A stretch of 64,000 bases of DNA, taken from Macrolepiota albuminosa (Eukaryota; Basidiomycota; Agaricomycetes; Agaricales; Agaricaceae). Below the pieces are notes generated by a model. The model saw nothing but the letters and a program-made list of their open reading frames with translations. It searched no databases and was not told the DNA's origin. This document shows, in pieces, positions 1 through 12,247 of this stretch. A program made the position numbers and the translations under genes. Location: positions 558,001 through 622,000 of the forward strand of contig JAMWFC010000117.1 of NCBI GenBank assembly GCA_027475525.1, given 5' to 3'. The stretch's first letter is position 1; each line of letters opens with the position of its first letter.

Positions 1-979
1 AACCTTCTCGGCTATTCTGAGCAGGCTTGTGGCCTCGGGTCGTCACATTGAAGAGATCAATGGATGCCGAAGGACTTTTATGGCCGCGCTTGGTGTAAGG
101 TGATTTTCTACTCGGAACAGGATGTGCGTTTGATAGTCTGTCCAGAGCCCTGAGACCAAGACGGTTCTCCTCGAGTCGTTCTGCAAGTGCCTTTTGATGA
201 AAATTGATTGCAACGAAGTGCAAGAACAACTTCTCTGCCAGGAGAATTATGCTTGCAGTGAACATAGCCTTTAACAACGGTCAAGTGAAACAATGCAAGT
301 TGCGTAATTTGACACACCTGCATTATACGGTTGACAATGACCCAGTAGTTGCCAGAAGGCTGGTCAATTGTCCGGATGACTGAAAGACTTATCCAAGCCC
401 ACGAAATGTCAAGCGTTAATTTCAGCCATCCAGAAACGGCCATGACGAGCTAGAGACAATGTAAAAAGTGCCTCATGAGGTCTCAGAATGGGTAAACAGA
501 TAACATACCTCCATCTGTAACTTAAGGCGCTCGACATGACCTCCAAGACAATTTACGACGAAGATGATCACACGGGGAATGGAATCGACAAATAGATAAG
601 TTACACATGCTGCAGCCCACGTAATGGTCAACCATATCGACCACACACGAACTTGTGCCCCAGCAGGACTACCTTCGAACCTCAGCTTGACAACGATGAA
701 AGGGGTAACCAGAACGGCTGCGACGAGTGCGCCAACGAGAAGAACTCGAACAGCTCTTGAGAGTTTCATAAAGGCCAACCACAAAGCTCTACCGCGTTTT
801 GCTTTAACCATTTCCTGCTGTGATTTAGAGTCCTCATCATCATCCCAGTCAAACTCATCGGACGAATTGGTAGCAGTGTCAGTGTCCGAGGGCTGAGGCG
901 TTTCTGAGAGTTCTGTAGTATATTCGTGGTCATGAGCGACGAGACTGGATGGGCGCGCCTTTTCACTACGGTCGGTCAT
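1..979 (-). CDS. Fungal MscS-type mechanosensitive ion channel (Msy1/Msy2-like), N-terminal part
   Basis: Predicted membrane channel that opens under membrane tension; fungal Msy proteins act in the ER or cell periphery in calcium and osmotic homeostasis (family knowledge). The start ATG is at 979 and three exons are visible on the minus strand: 979-509, 449-318 and 268 to beyond the window edge. Both introns are GT-AG (59 and 49 bp) and keep the frame. The protein has an acidic, Ser-rich cytosolic head (about residues 1-60), then hydrophobic segments containing VLLVGALVAAVLVTPFIVV and VWSIWLTITWAAACVTYLFV. After them come family-typical stretches such as KLTLDISWAWISLSVIR and EKLFLHFVAINFHQKAL. 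The EF-hand and pore-forming MscS core lie outside the window. It is head-to-head with the D-lactate dehydrogenase gene, 168 bp between ATGs. Assignment rests on recognised motif order. Confidence 0.85.
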
Positions 980-1147
980 GGTGGCTCTCAGGCCAGCTGG
1001 ATGTGGAGCAAAACTGCGGTAAAATAGAAAAAGCCAGAGGCATCCGTGCCAAGGACTGTGTGGAGTTTCGGCGCGGATGGTGTCTGTGCCGTCATGCCGA
1101 GGTCTTAAAATAAGTCATTTTGCAATGTTGCTCCTTATACCTGCACA
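980..1147. promoter_or_regulatory. Divergent promoter region, channel gene / D-lactate dehydrogenase
   Basis: These 168 bp separate the start codons of two divergently transcribed genes, so both promoters and both 5' leaders must fit here. No specific factor site is claimed. Confidence 0.5.
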
Positions 1148-3594
1148 ATGATCCTCAGGTCACTTCTCCACCGCACACTAGCCCGCGCATCTATTCACTC
1201 GACATCTCGTTCTGTGTCCCACAGAGCACCGTCCAAACAATCCATTCCTCCCGGTTCAGCTTACTCTCACTTCAACCCGTGGTCTCAGCATTTCTTTGGA
1301 TCATGGAAGGCGCGCGCCCTGTTCCAGTCGGCGGTTTATGCTGTGGGTATAGTCATGGCAACCAAACTGGTTGACTCTTACTTTTTCGTGTGTAGTCTTT
1401 TTTCCTTCAAACACGCTCTCACATGAAAGTAGCCCCAACCAGTCGACAAACCACCGAGATACGCATCTCGTAAAGAGAGGAAGCTTGCCATTGACGAAAT
1501 TCGTGCCGCATTTCCAGGTCCAAACAGTGTCTCCACGGATCCGGACACTCTGAAGACATATGGCTTCTCTGAGAACTCATATCACCCAGCTTCGCCCCAT
1601 TATGTCGTTGTTAGTGATTTTGGGTTTCTCTTTTTCATTTTTCATTCTCTTTCTCATGTTTAATAGGTCCGGCCAAAATCGACGGAAGACGTCGTCAAGA
1701 TTGTTAACATCTCCCGCAAATACAGGATGCCCATTATACCTTACAGTGGTGCGACCAGTCTTGAGGGTCATACATCTGGAGTGAGCCTTGATGTTTTTTT
1801 AATATAATCTTCATCTTCGATGCATTATAAATAGTTTGAATCAGGTAGTATATGCTTGGACATGTCAGGCATGGATCAAATCCTTGAGATTCATGGTAAT
1901 CCATTTTGTCTACTGTATGCCAGTCTTTGCTTCATTCGTCGCTGTTCTTTAAACAACACAGAATCCGACTCCGACCTCGTCTGTCAATCGGGAACCCGAT
2001 GGGAAGACATCAACATGACGCTTAAAGAGAAAAACATCCCCTTATTTTTTCCAGTAAGGCCTATGTTCTTCCAAAACAAGGCTGATTAGCAGTTCCTTAG
2101 CTGGATCCCGGACCCGGTGCGGTAAGTGATTCAACGAGCAATGATTTCTCATTTGAATCGGCTTTTGTTGCAGACAATCGGAGGGATGATAGGCACTGGC
2201 TGCAGCGGAAGTCAGGAACATCTTATTTGTCTTTTAGACTTGAATTTTTTGTCTAACATCGAGTTCGCGTAGCTAATGCCGTCCGCTATGGAACAGCAAG
2301 AGCAGAATGGTTTCTCAATCTTGTGATTTTCTTCGCGGTTTTAGCCCTTCACCGTGATTGATTGATATCCCAGACCGTGGTCCTTCCCAACGGTGAAGTT
2401 ATCAAGACGCGCAGTCGAGCCAGGAAATCAGCTGCCGGATTTGATCTCACCAAATTATTTATCGGAGCAGAGGGAACCTTGGGCATTGTCACAGAAGGTA
2501 AGCCTTCTTCAAGCTGAGGTCGTCCGTCCTTAATCATTCATTATTCTTTGACCAGTAACACTCCGGCTTGCTCCCGTGGTTCCTACGAAAGTTGCGATGG
2601 CTCAATTTCCAGACGTTGAGCACGCTGTTAGCGCAGTTCAGGAACTGCTTAGTACACCTTATGGCCCTCATATCCGTAAGCCATGTTCATCAAATCCCAA
2701 AGACACCGGTTTCACCAGGTTGCAAAGAATGCGTGGAATTGCTTGATGACCACAGTAGGCGAGATTTTCCATGTCAACCGCGTGCCACATTTGAATCTCT
2801 TTAGTGATGAAGGCTATCAACAATGCAGGTATTATCAAGCAGCCTTATCCCGTGGAAGATACTCTCTTCTTTAAAATCCAAGGAGATCCTTCGTCAATTC
2901 ATGACACGTCCAAAATTGTACAGTCAGTTGTCAAAAAGCACGGCAGCAGCCGCTTTGAATTTGCATGTACGGAGGAAGAAGCTGAAGATATGTGGCAAAA
3001 TCGGAAATATGCTTTGATGTCAACTCTGGCAGCATACCCAGGAACCCGCTGCTGGACCACAGATGTTTGGTCCGTCTGTCTTGACATTTCTTCTTGCCCT
3101 TTTCCGACATGTCGTTATAGTGTCCCAGTGTCGTGTCTGCCCCAGCTTGTCTATGAGACGAAGAAAGATCTCGCCGATTCGGGCGTTCAAGGCACAATCG
3201 TCGGCCATGTTGGAGATGGGAATTTCCATGCCTTAATGCTTTTCCGAAATGAGGAGGAATTATCAATCGTGAAAGATTTGGTCCATCGTCTTGTACATCG
3301 CGCAATTGCCCTTGACGGAACATGTGAGCCACAACCCCATTATTAACCTTACGTACAACATTGATGTTTTAAAAGGCACAGGAGAACACGGTGTCGGCAT
3401 TGGGAAGAAGGAATACCTGACACAAGAATTGGGGCAAGGTACAGTTGAACTCATGTGGGTCATCAAGCGTGCAATCGATCCAGATAATCTTTTCAATCCC
3501 GGCAAGGTATGTCTACGTCTTTTCGTTTTGTAACTTGCGCCTATACCTGTTTTACTATCAGCTGTACCCGACCACCAAGCCATCCAAAAAATGA
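1148..3594 (+). CDS. DLD1: D-lactate dehydrogenase (cytochrome c), mitochondrial FAD enzyme
   Basis: Oxidises D-lactate to pyruvate and passes electrons to cytochrome c; expected at the inner mitochondrial membrane. The ATG at 1148 opens an Arg/Ser-rich, acid-poor leader (MILRSLLHRTLARASIHSTS) typical of a mitochondrial presequence, followed by a hydrophobic anchor near SAVYAVGIVMATKLVDSYFF. About ten short exons follow. The FAD-binding PCMH region carries RPKSTEDVV and PYSGATSLEGH, then LDPGPGATIGGMIGTGCSGT, AAGFDLTKLFIGAEGTLGIV and, near the C-terminus, the flavin-site signatures GHVGDGNFH and TGEHGVGIGKKEYL. The last exon encodes LYPTTKPSKK and ends at the TGA at 3592-3594. All junctions I checked are GT-AG and restore the family sequence; exact ends of the middle exons are approximate. 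It is tail-to-tail with NOT4. Close alternatives in the same family (glycolate oxidase-like D-2-hydroxyacid dehydrogenases) are less likely given the leader and anchor. Confidence 0.88.
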
Positions 3595-4115
3595 CCGTGG
3601 TGAACAATGACAATGTATCAGTCTACATAGCAATCCATTGCAGGATGTACTTAGTTGATTCAGAAGTTATATACAGTTTACTAACCTTCCTTGGGACAAG
3701 CAGGTCTAGCAACAACGGGTTGGGGCCATATCAAGGATAAAATAGCATATGCTTACTATCCAACAGCTGCTCAAGTTTAAGACATTGGGGTAGACAAGTA
3801 TGGGTGGTAAAAGTACCAAACCCTGCCAAATTTGATGTCATCTAAACTTTATTTTTGCAACTTATCGCCTTCCACGGCTTGGTTCTCTCATATCTGTGGC
3901 ACTGGATAAAAGTGTAACCAATCTGAGCAAAGTTGAAGTCTCCACGGGGACCTCAAGCGTCAAGGGCTCCATAACGCTGTCACGTCTGTCCCGATATTGA
4001 CATTCGTGACATTTCGGCTGTAAATAGACTGACTATACAGACGCCCATATAGTTAATTCATCCTTAATTCGAGTTTTTTTTATTGTGGTGTCCCAAAGAA
4101 AGGTTACTACACTGA
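3595..4115. other. Intergenic, tail-to-tail between D-LDH and NOT4
   Basis: About 520 bp between two convergent genes, presumably holding both 3' untranslated regions. I see no ORF, RNA gene or repeat in it. Confidence 0.6.
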
Positions 4116-7100
4116 TCAAAAGTCACCAACAGGCCTAATTGCTTGTATTCCCTCCATCACCTCTCGTAACTCTGTTTCCCTCATAGCTACCATTTCCTTT
4201 GCTACAGAGAATTCTCTTTCTAATTCGATGACAGTCATCGAGCGAACAGTTCCATCGGGTTCTTCTTTGTAGCCGATTTTGTCAAAACGGCACAGAGTAT
4301 GACCATCACGGGGAAGGGAAGCAGGTGGATCCCAGCCATTATCGTTGAAAGAGAGAACTGCCCTGACGGCAGCCGTATTGATATCACGATGTAGTTCTTC
4401 CAGTTTCGATAATTGAACTTCCATCCACCGAGCACGACGTTCAAGAGCCAAGGTTAGAGCTGCGACCTCATCCTCTTTCCCGTGCCCATCATCGCCACCG
4501 TCGTCCAAGAAGTCATCGCCTTTAAGCATATCACGCAGAACGCCGTCAAATGAGGAACTATCATCCCAAGTAGTACGAGGAAGAAGACGTAACAGGTCCG
4601 AGATGGTCTGTGTCAGAGTCTCCAGCAACTGCTGGAACGACGATACAGCGTTATCAATAGAACCTGAAGGCATATGATTCGCGAAAGATCCTCCGCCGAC
4701 TGATAAAGCTGACAATGCATGTACAAGCGGACCGTATTCAAATGGCATGTAAGCAGCAGGATTGAGCCTATGCGTGTCGAAGAACGGGTGATTTGAAAGG
4801 TCCATAGAAGGATTTGCAATCTCAATGTCCTCCAAAAGGTCTTCTATCGACGTAGGCGAATGACGATCCAAAGACTGAGAGCGAGAATTGTTCGTACTGG
4901 AATCGGTCGGCACAAAATGCGCATCAGATGTGGAAATAGAGGGAATGGTGGCACAATCATCGACATTTGGTCCCTCCTCCTTCAAAGCCCTGACAGGCTT
5001 TAAGACAGGCTTGTTTTTCTTGGGCTTTTTTGATAACAAGGGAACTTGAATCTCAGGAGATGCAGAGATGATATTGACTTTGAGAGCAGTGTTCTGACGC
5101 GACGGCTTAGATGACTGCTGTGAGCGCTTGTCCTCGGTTTGCTTCTTTTTAAGCTGTGCGTCCCTCTCCCTCTGTCTCTCCTTCTCAGCAACCTCCTTCT
5201 CCTTGGCTAGCCGTTCACTTTCTGCCTTCGCCTTCGCTGCCCTATCCCTGTCAGCTTGATCCTTGACTGCCTTTTCCTGCGCTCTGATTGCTTGTGCCTT
5301 TTCCTTTTCCAACAAGGCCTTCTCTTTTTCAAGCTGTCTCTCGAGAACTAATTTTGCACGTTCAGCAGCTTTGATAGCGGCCTTTTCCTGAGCTATGCGT
5401 TGCCGTTGGGCAGCTTTCTCTGTTGCAGCTGCCTTCTTGGCAGCCTTACGTTCCGCTTTTTCTCGAGCTTTCGGGTCCAGTTGAACTGCAACATCTTCTA
5501 CTGCGGTAGGTTCCTCACTCTCCACGGGACTAGCGGTGAGCGCAGGAAAGTCGGCGGAGGAAAGTGCCAAAGAGAGGGATGGAGAAGCTGTCGTCGAGAC
5601 TACGGCGTCCGTAATAAAATAAATCAGCGTCGGAGTAGACGTGGACACCATGGCAAGGGGAGGGGAAAATTATTGATTGTAAGTGACGGTTTGGGTTGCG
5701 AGTCGAGATAGTCCATGCACAAGGGTAAAACGGGATGAGAGCCGGGCATTCAAGGGTGCATCAATGCCGGTAATGAAATTTCCGCACTGAGAAAGCACGG
5801 CACTCGGTACACTGACCTCCCTCCCCTTAGACAAAAAGAAGTTGTACTCACCATGTGCAGATCCATTTCCATCTAGGTTGCCACTCATGACACCCAAACC
5901 AACAGTCATTCCCGGTTGTGGAAAAGAGAGTCCCGGTGGCGGTCCATAAGACACCTGATTACTTCCACCGTCTTGAGTATTTGTGGCCAAGCGTGCTGAC
6001 ATGATAGCAGGATCTTGAAACGGAGAAGGATTTGCTCTGAGTCCAGGGGGGTGTTCTGAAGTTAATGTAATGACATGAGTATGGTTGTCTTTAGGAGAAT
6101 ACACAAGATTACCAAGATTAGACTGCGCACGGTTTCGGCTAGATTGAATGAAATCTCGTAGCTGGGCTTCGCTTACACCAGCTTCGAAGGGTTGAGATTG
6201 AGGCCCGCTATGCGAATGAGGATATGCAAAATCCAAAGCAGGTTGAAACAAAGATGAATTGGGAGTTGAATTTGTCTGCGCAAAGCCGGAATCTCTGCTA
6301 TTCGTGGACCATTGTGCTCGCCCATGACCTTGCATAAGACCATCAGTAGGGTAGAAAGGCTGGTGATCGCCGTTTCCATTGCTGAGTGGCGATGCTACAT
6401 GGAGTGGAGATGATGTGGCTGTAGAGCTTTGCTTTCCGCGAGCGAAACCAAAGCGCGAAACCTTTCTACTGGTGTCATCGTCTAACAAGGAGTATTGCGG
6501 GTGTCCAAGAGAAGAAACGGATGTTCTATGGGCTTCCTCAGTTGTGTCTGCAAATGGATTGAAGGGACCCATATAACCAAGACCAGAGGATTGGCTATCA
6601 ACAGTTGAGGAGGATCTTGTAGAGTTGGGGTCATAAGCCGAACGAGTGGAATACGGATAAGGTAATCCTGGAGGGGCAGCAAAATTTGTTGCTTGTGGAG
6701 TCGGAGAACGGAGGGCCGGGAAAGCATCAATGTACGAGCCGTTGAAGGGTACGTTCGCTTCTACCTCGAAGTCGGGCAGGGAGTGAAGAGGGCCGGGAAA
6801 GCATCAATGTACGAGCCGTTGAAGGGTACGTTCGCTTCTACCTCGAAGTCGGGCAGGGAGTGAAGTCTAGATTATTTCCCGCTAGCTTGGGATCTAAATT
6901 AAAGCTGAATCCGACGCCGTCTCCACCACTCAAAGTCTGTAGAGTTCTATCAAAATCTGGAAACGGGCTGACTCCAGTCATCGTTGGCAAGCCAGACTCG
7001 CGTCGAGCTTTGACGTCATCAAGCAACGCGCGCGCTGCGGTAGACATTTGATATGAAGACTGTGATGCAAGTAGAGGGGTTTCAGGAAGTGTCATGTCAA

Positions 7101-8874
7101 TCGAAGATTGAGGCAGCCGGGTAGGAACTGGTATACCGGGAGGAGCGGAAAGGCCTGGAGGGACGGCAGGAAGGCCAGGTGGAAACGTAGGCACAGCCAG
7201 TTGTATCTGAGTAGAATCTGCAGAATCTGGGCGGGGAACAGGCGAAGGTGAAGCTACGCTCGGGGCACCTGACTCGAGCTCTTCCGTTTGATTCAACGAA
7301 GAATCGGGAGAAGATGGAGGTCGTAACTCCAGCTCTTTTTTGGGTCTAGATTTTGCATCGTTCTCAGGAGAAGCTACTCTTCGTGGTACAAGAGATGAGG
7401 GTGTCGTCGGGCGTGATGATATTTGGGTGCCAGCCTTCACACTTGCTACTGCCTTGACATCGTGCTGCGCACTCCGAACAACTGTAGTAGTCGCACGACT
7501 GTCGCTACTGGGAAGGTTCCGAGGCTGACGCACTACTGCACCTCGCCTTGGTTGACGATGAGTCGAACCAGATGCATGAGCATTGTTCGCTGCATTAGAG
7601 ATATGCGCGTTAGCCGGCTTTTGTGCCCATGAGGCTGCACGGGGAAGACCTGCTCAAAGCCTGTATTAGACTTGTACATAGATATGGCATGAAAAACTTC
7701 ACCGTCAAGTTCATCAACCTTCTTGTGAGCGACAACAGCACTTCTGATTTTGCTCTCTGTAGCTTTCATAGTGTGTTTCCTTGTGATTGGAAAACGTCAG
7801 TGACAATAGTGGCCCCAAATTAGAAGTAGCTCACAAAGTCGTTAAATCCTCTTTAGTGAAGCAATCCTTCTCATCGCCCCATTCGTGAAGATTCATACAA
7901 CTGTGATCGCTACAAGAGACATTACGCAAGAATGCCATGCAATATTTGGTCGTCCCATAGCTAGCGCGCATTATATCACCACGAGTCCCGCCAGTCGATG
8001 GAGCCCCATCGACAGCAGCGATTGCACGCGCAGCATCTTCCCGTCTATGGTACGTGATATAAAGACCAACCACAGGATCACCGCCTCCAGATGGCGTCCG
8101 CTTGACAAGGATTATCTTTGTTATCTTGCCATATTGGCCAAAGTATTCATTAGATCGAAGGGTTGGAATAAGCTGAGGAGATGTGAATCAGGTTGGTCAC
8201 ACTTGTACATTAACACACAACACACGCACTTCTTCTTTTGCGAATCGAGATCCAATACCTACAACGTAAACGACGTTGCGCTGGACTACACGAACGTTGG
8301 CGAGATGGCGTCTGCCTAAATTTTCGAGCTCTTTGCGTTCACGTTCCCTTTGCTTCTTCTGTTGTGTAAGACGTTTATGACTGTTCAAGGCGATGATTAA
8401 GCAATGTACGACGATAAGATTAGAAGGAAACAACACGGACTCTTGGGTTGCAATGGGCTTGAACTCTACAGCCTCATCAGTGTAGACGCGCCGGCAAGCA
8501 GGACAACGTTTGTTGAGATTTTCCTTTATGTGATGCCAGCAAAAACGGCAAATCTAGTGAAATAAGTTGTGGAAAACATCTAAGAAAGACAAGCCACTAT
8601 ACTTGGTAGCCACATATGCAGGGTTTGAAGTTGAGGTCGGATATATCCATTTCTTCTAAGCATAAAGGACACTCCGCGTCCTCCTAATTTGTTTTCCATA
8701 AGGACTTAAAATATGTTTTCAGATAGGTTGTAGTTTTCCTACCGCTTCATCGTCGCTCCAGTACGCGTCTTGCACACCAGCTAGGACATGCGATTTGGAT
8801 TGAGGTACCGAAAATCCTGCATGTACTACGGGCGCTGGCAGCGAGTGGTGCGGATGGAGTCTGGACGTCGCCAT
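4116..8874 (-). CDS. NOT4: CCR4-NOT complex E3 ubiquitin ligase NOT4 (RING + RRM)
   Basis: NOT4 is the ubiquitin-ligase subunit of the CCR4-NOT mRNA-decay complex. The start at 8874 gives MATSRLHPHHSLPAPVV. Exons that splice in frame on the minus strand are 8874-8743, 8683-8603, 8553-8441, 8380-8230, 8172-7835, 7779-7703 and 7652 downward. The RING finger has the all-cysteine C4C4 pattern characteristic of NOT4: CPLC, CIC, CRFC and CPAC, followed by RVYTDEAVEFKP. Next come the basic linker HKRLTQQKKQRERERKEL, an RRM (NEYFGQYGKITKI) and a CCCH-like finger containing CMAFLRNVSCSDHSC. After that the protein is low-complexity Ser/Pro/Gly sequence, and it ends with a long Lys/Ala/Glu coiled coil and a conserved C-terminal part (to 4116). 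The 77-bp tandem duplication at 6711-6864 breaks the frame, and removing one copy does not fully repair it. The joins near 5,790-5,850 and 5,570-5,670 are also unresolved. The gene is certain; its middle model is not. Confidence 0.9.
6711..6864. repeat. Perfect 77-bp tandem duplication inside NOT4
   Basis: Units 6711-6787 and 6788-6864 are identical. 77 is not a multiple of three, so it shifts the NOT4 frame. It is one of ten duplications in the window with exactly this period, best explained as an assembly join artefact. Confidence 0.95.
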
Positions 8875-9280
8875 TGCAAATGGAGAGATATACAAGATGG
8901 GGAAGTGGGGAGATGTTCAAGGTTGTTGTCGGAGATGAGAGAGGCTTTGCAACGCGGTCAATTGAGCAACCTATTTGTTTCTCACGTTGCTTTTGTTTGC
9001 ACAACTGTTGTCAGAAGTGGCAAGTGGCCCAGGGTTGTGCCAATGGTCAATAGGTGGGTTGAATAGCTCATATCATTACGAATAAAGTAGTTTGATTTTC
9101 CGCAGATGCTTGCTGATGCATATTCAGAGAAGTCCATGTAAATTGTCTTCAAAATGTCGACCCAGATACTTCTCATCGATACAATCTTACCTTATCTGAT
9201 AAACACGTGGCCGAAGATTATAGTCGATAGATAGTCATGACTTTGAAGAAATTGAACTTCGAATTTCCACATCGTATAGT
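8875..9280. promoter_or_regulatory. Divergent promoter region NOT4 / WRS1
   Basis: A 406-bp stretch between the divergent ATGs of NOT4 (8874, -) and tryptophanyl-tRNA synthetase (9281, +). No other gene or repeat is seen. Individual promoter elements are not claimed. Confidence 0.5.
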
Positions 9281-10990
9281 ATGGTCGAAGTTGATCAAAC
9301 CGCTGCTGGCGTATCCTTAGTGAACCTCACAGAGTACGACAAAATTTTATCGTCGAGTTCAGTCTCAGTGTCACTAAAAACCTTTTTCCGTTTGCCAGTA
9401 CCACCTTATCCCCAGAGGCCTCTACTCAAGGTGCCACTGCTGATCAAGTTGTCACCCCTTGGGACGTTCAAGGCTCTGTATCTGCCGACGGAAAACAGCA
9501 AGCGATCGATTACGACAAGCTGATTGATCAATTTGGCACTCGAAGAGTAGACGAGGCATTACTTGCTCGATTCGAAAGACTTACCGGGAAGCGCCCTCAT
9601 GTATTCCTTCGTAGAGGGATGTTCTTCTCGCACAGGTCAGCTCTATTACAAACTACAATAGCAACTGCTAGCTCATTCGATTTCCAGGGATTTTGATAAA
9701 ATCCTAGATCGTTACGAGCAGGGTAAACCTTTCTTCCTGTATACAGGCCGCGGCCCTAGCAGTGACAGTATGCACTTGGGTCATATGATTCCATTTGTCT
9801 TCACGAAGTAATAAGCGTTCACAGTCAGCTGCAAGCGTGATACTAATTGATGTATAGATGGTTGCAAGATGTGTTCGACGTCCCACTTGTGGTTCAGCTG
9901 ACTGGCGAGTAATTGCACCGTTTGATCAATCGCGCGGGAACGGCTGAACTTGACGTGTACAGACGACGAGAAGTTTCTGTTCAAGCATGAACTCAAGGTC
10001 GAGCAGACGAAAGCTTTTGCCAGAAGAAATGCCCGAGATATAATTGCTGTCGGCTTCGATCTAAAGAAAACGTTTATATTCAGCAACTACGAGTACATGG
10101 GAGGTCCGTTCTATGAGAACGTTTCCAAGATCTCGCGGCAGATTACCTACAGTCAAGCGAAAGCCACATTTGGTTTTTCTGAGTCGTGCGTCATGACAGT
10201 TAAGATACATTCTGGGGGGGCTTTATCTGACCTCATGCTTATACTATAGCGACAACATCGGCAAGATTCACTTTGCAGCAATACAAGCAGCGCCATCCTT
10301 CTCAAACTCCTTTCCCCAGATTTTTGGCAATGCGACTGGTTCTCCTTGCCTAATACCGTGTGCCATTGATCAAGATCCATACTTCCGTCTAACTCGTGAT
10401 GTCGCCCAAAAGCTAAAATACCAAAAGCCTACTCTCCTTCATGCAAAATTCTTTCCCGCGCTGCAGGGACCCCAAACAAAAATGAGCGCCAGCGACCCCA
10501 ACAGCAGTATCTACATGAGCGATACGCCGTCGCAAATAAAGAATAAGATTAACAAGCACGGTTTCTCAGGAGGGCAAGAAACAGAAGAGGAGCATAGACG
10601 TCTTGGAGGCGATACTGAGGTTGACGTGAGCTATCAATACCTCAGGTTCTTTTTAGAGGACGACATCGAACTAGAACAACTTGGGAAGGTCTGGACATTG
10701 ATACATTTTTATGGTCTGAGGACTGACGTAATGACCAGGATTATCGGGCAGGTACCTTACTCACCGGGCGGCTGAAGGCAAAGTGTATAGAACAACTCCA
10801 AAAGTTTGTTGCAGGATTCCAAGAGGTTAGCGATTACTATCCGTTTAGTCAACAATGTCTCGACCTGACCACATTCCAGCGCAAGGCTAAGGTGACCGAG
10901 GAAGACATTGACAAGTTCATGGACGCCACTCGTGTTATTGAGCCATCGATGGGGAAACCTGTGGCGTCTACATTTGCACCAGGTAGCTGA
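9281..10990 (+). CDS. WRS1: Tryptophanyl-tRNA synthetase, cytoplasmic
   Basis: Class I aminoacyl-tRNA synthetase charging tRNA-Trp. The ATG at 9281 starts [20 protein letters not shown]; a first intron follows near 9,366. The next exons give [40 protein letters not shown] and [16 protein letters not shown]. The HIGH-type ATP signature is present as SMHLGHM in the exon around 9,750, and the KMSKS signature as KMSAS at about 10,480. The terminal exon reads [20 protein letters not shown] and stops with TGA at 10988-10990. Introns near 9,635, 9,810, 9,910, 10,185, 10,690 and 10,825 are short GT-AG types, with exact edges not all resolved. The lack of a mitochondrial leader and the long eukaryote-type sequence argue for the cytosolic enzyme. 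The gene ends 94 bp from the convergent LOG gene. Confidence 0.92.
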
Positions 10991-11084
10991 ATCTCATTTT
11001 CTCACTGGTTGATCGCATGAACCGCGAGTGCATCTTGTGTAATCTACTGATAATAGTACAAAAAAAAATATGAAGCTTTATGGT

Positions 11085-12158
11085 TCAAGTCGAGCAAAGG
11101 GTCCCCGACGACGACCCGTCTCTTCTCAGTGTCCAATCAAACACTTGATTTACTTCATGCCCCTGCCATTTGTCAATGACGTCAAGTGCTGCTGTTCCCC
11201 AATCAAAATCGTCGTGTTCGTCTAGGGAAGTTGGTCCATCCACAAAAACAATTAGGTTCTTGTTGTTCGGGGTGATATACCCTGCATTGACGCCATTTTC
11301 CAGGAGTTGTCGCAGAGGATCATAGTAAGAAAGGACGTTAAGAAGAACGACGGCTATAAAAGTTCGCGTCAAGTCAACAAAAGAAGTAGCCTTGAGTAAA
11401 TAAACTCACGTTTATTGTGTATACCAAGTTGGGTCCAAGTGGTTACTTCGAAGACCTGACATAAGCATTGGCTCTTGGCTTGATGAGTTGTGAATTACCA
11501 TTAACTTACTTCTTCAAAAGTCCCATATCCTCCTGGTAATCCGATAAATGCTTGGCTTGATGAGTTGTGAATTACCATTAACTTACTTCTTCAAAAGTCC
11601 CATATCCTCCTGGTAATCCGATAAATGCTTTGAACGTTTAGCCATCTCCACCTTGCGCTCGTGCATAGAATCTACAACGACCTAAATGATATTCAAAAAC
11701 CTCAGCACGCGCTATGATAACCCTCAGTGTTTCTTACGGTTTGAATCTACAAATAAAAAGGTCAGCCTAAGATGCGCCACACAACAAGAAACCCGCCATA
11801 CTTTCACTCTTTCAGCCTGTCCCGGATTCGCATGAGCCATTGTAGACTTGTTTCTTTCCACATTAGCTGCGTATATAGCATAAGGAACGATGCCGGTAGC
11901 TTCACCTCCAGCTTCCAGAACGGCATTTGCTACGACACCCATTAGTCCACGCATTCCTCCTCCATAGACTAAAGGGTAGCCCTGTGCTGCTAGAGCTCGT
12001 CCAACGGCTACCCAACGTGTTTCATTAAAGTCCACTTTCCAATCACACGCATATGAGGACGTACACGAGGCTGCATTTGCGAATGCCTGCCGTTTGCCCA
12101 GAGAGGACCCGCAATACACCGCGATCGCCTTCGCATCAGTCAGAGTTGGGGCTGCCAT
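11085..12158 (-). CDS. LOG-family nucleotide phosphoribohydrolase, copy 1
   Basis: The LOG/TIGR00730 family cleaves nucleoside 5'-monophosphates (in plants it activates cytokinin ribotides); older databases call it 'lysine decarboxylase-like'. The start at 12158 gives [20 protein letters not shown]. The signature pair is present: a glycine-rich loop (LVYGGGMRGLMG) and PGGYGTFEE. The C-terminal exon 11372-11085 carries [20 protein letters not shown]. Introns separate the regions near 11,765, 11,690 and 11,460. About 20 residues after FANAA (SCTSSYACDWKVDFNETRW) look like a retained intron, but no clean in-frame donor/acceptor pair removes them, so this part of the model is doubtful. A 77-bp artefactual duplication at 11474-11627 repeats the PGGYGTFEE coding end. 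A second copy lies at 13,919-14,920. The substrate in fungi is not established. Confidence 0.82.
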
Positions 12159-12247
12159 AAAGTTTCCAAGTGATAAACAAGTTCAGGGGGATTTTTATAC
12201 CCTTGAAGACTTTAATTCCGCCGCGCGTAAAAAGGAGACCAATGGTA
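11106..12247. repeat. Segmental tandem duplication, unit 1 (partner 13940-15009)
   Basis: This stretch, containing LOG copy 1 and about 90 bp upstream of its ATG, matches 13,940-15,009 with only scattered differences (introns and 5' flank included). The similarity stops abruptly after 'gagacc.atggta' at 12247 and 15009. The two units are in direct orientation, about 1.7 kb apart. Confidence 0.9.
11474..11627. repeat. Perfect 77-bp tandem duplication in LOG copy 1
   Basis: Units 11474-11550 and 11551-11627 are identical. The second LOG copy has only one unit at the corresponding place, so the extra unit is specific to this copy and probably a join artefact. Confidence 0.95.
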
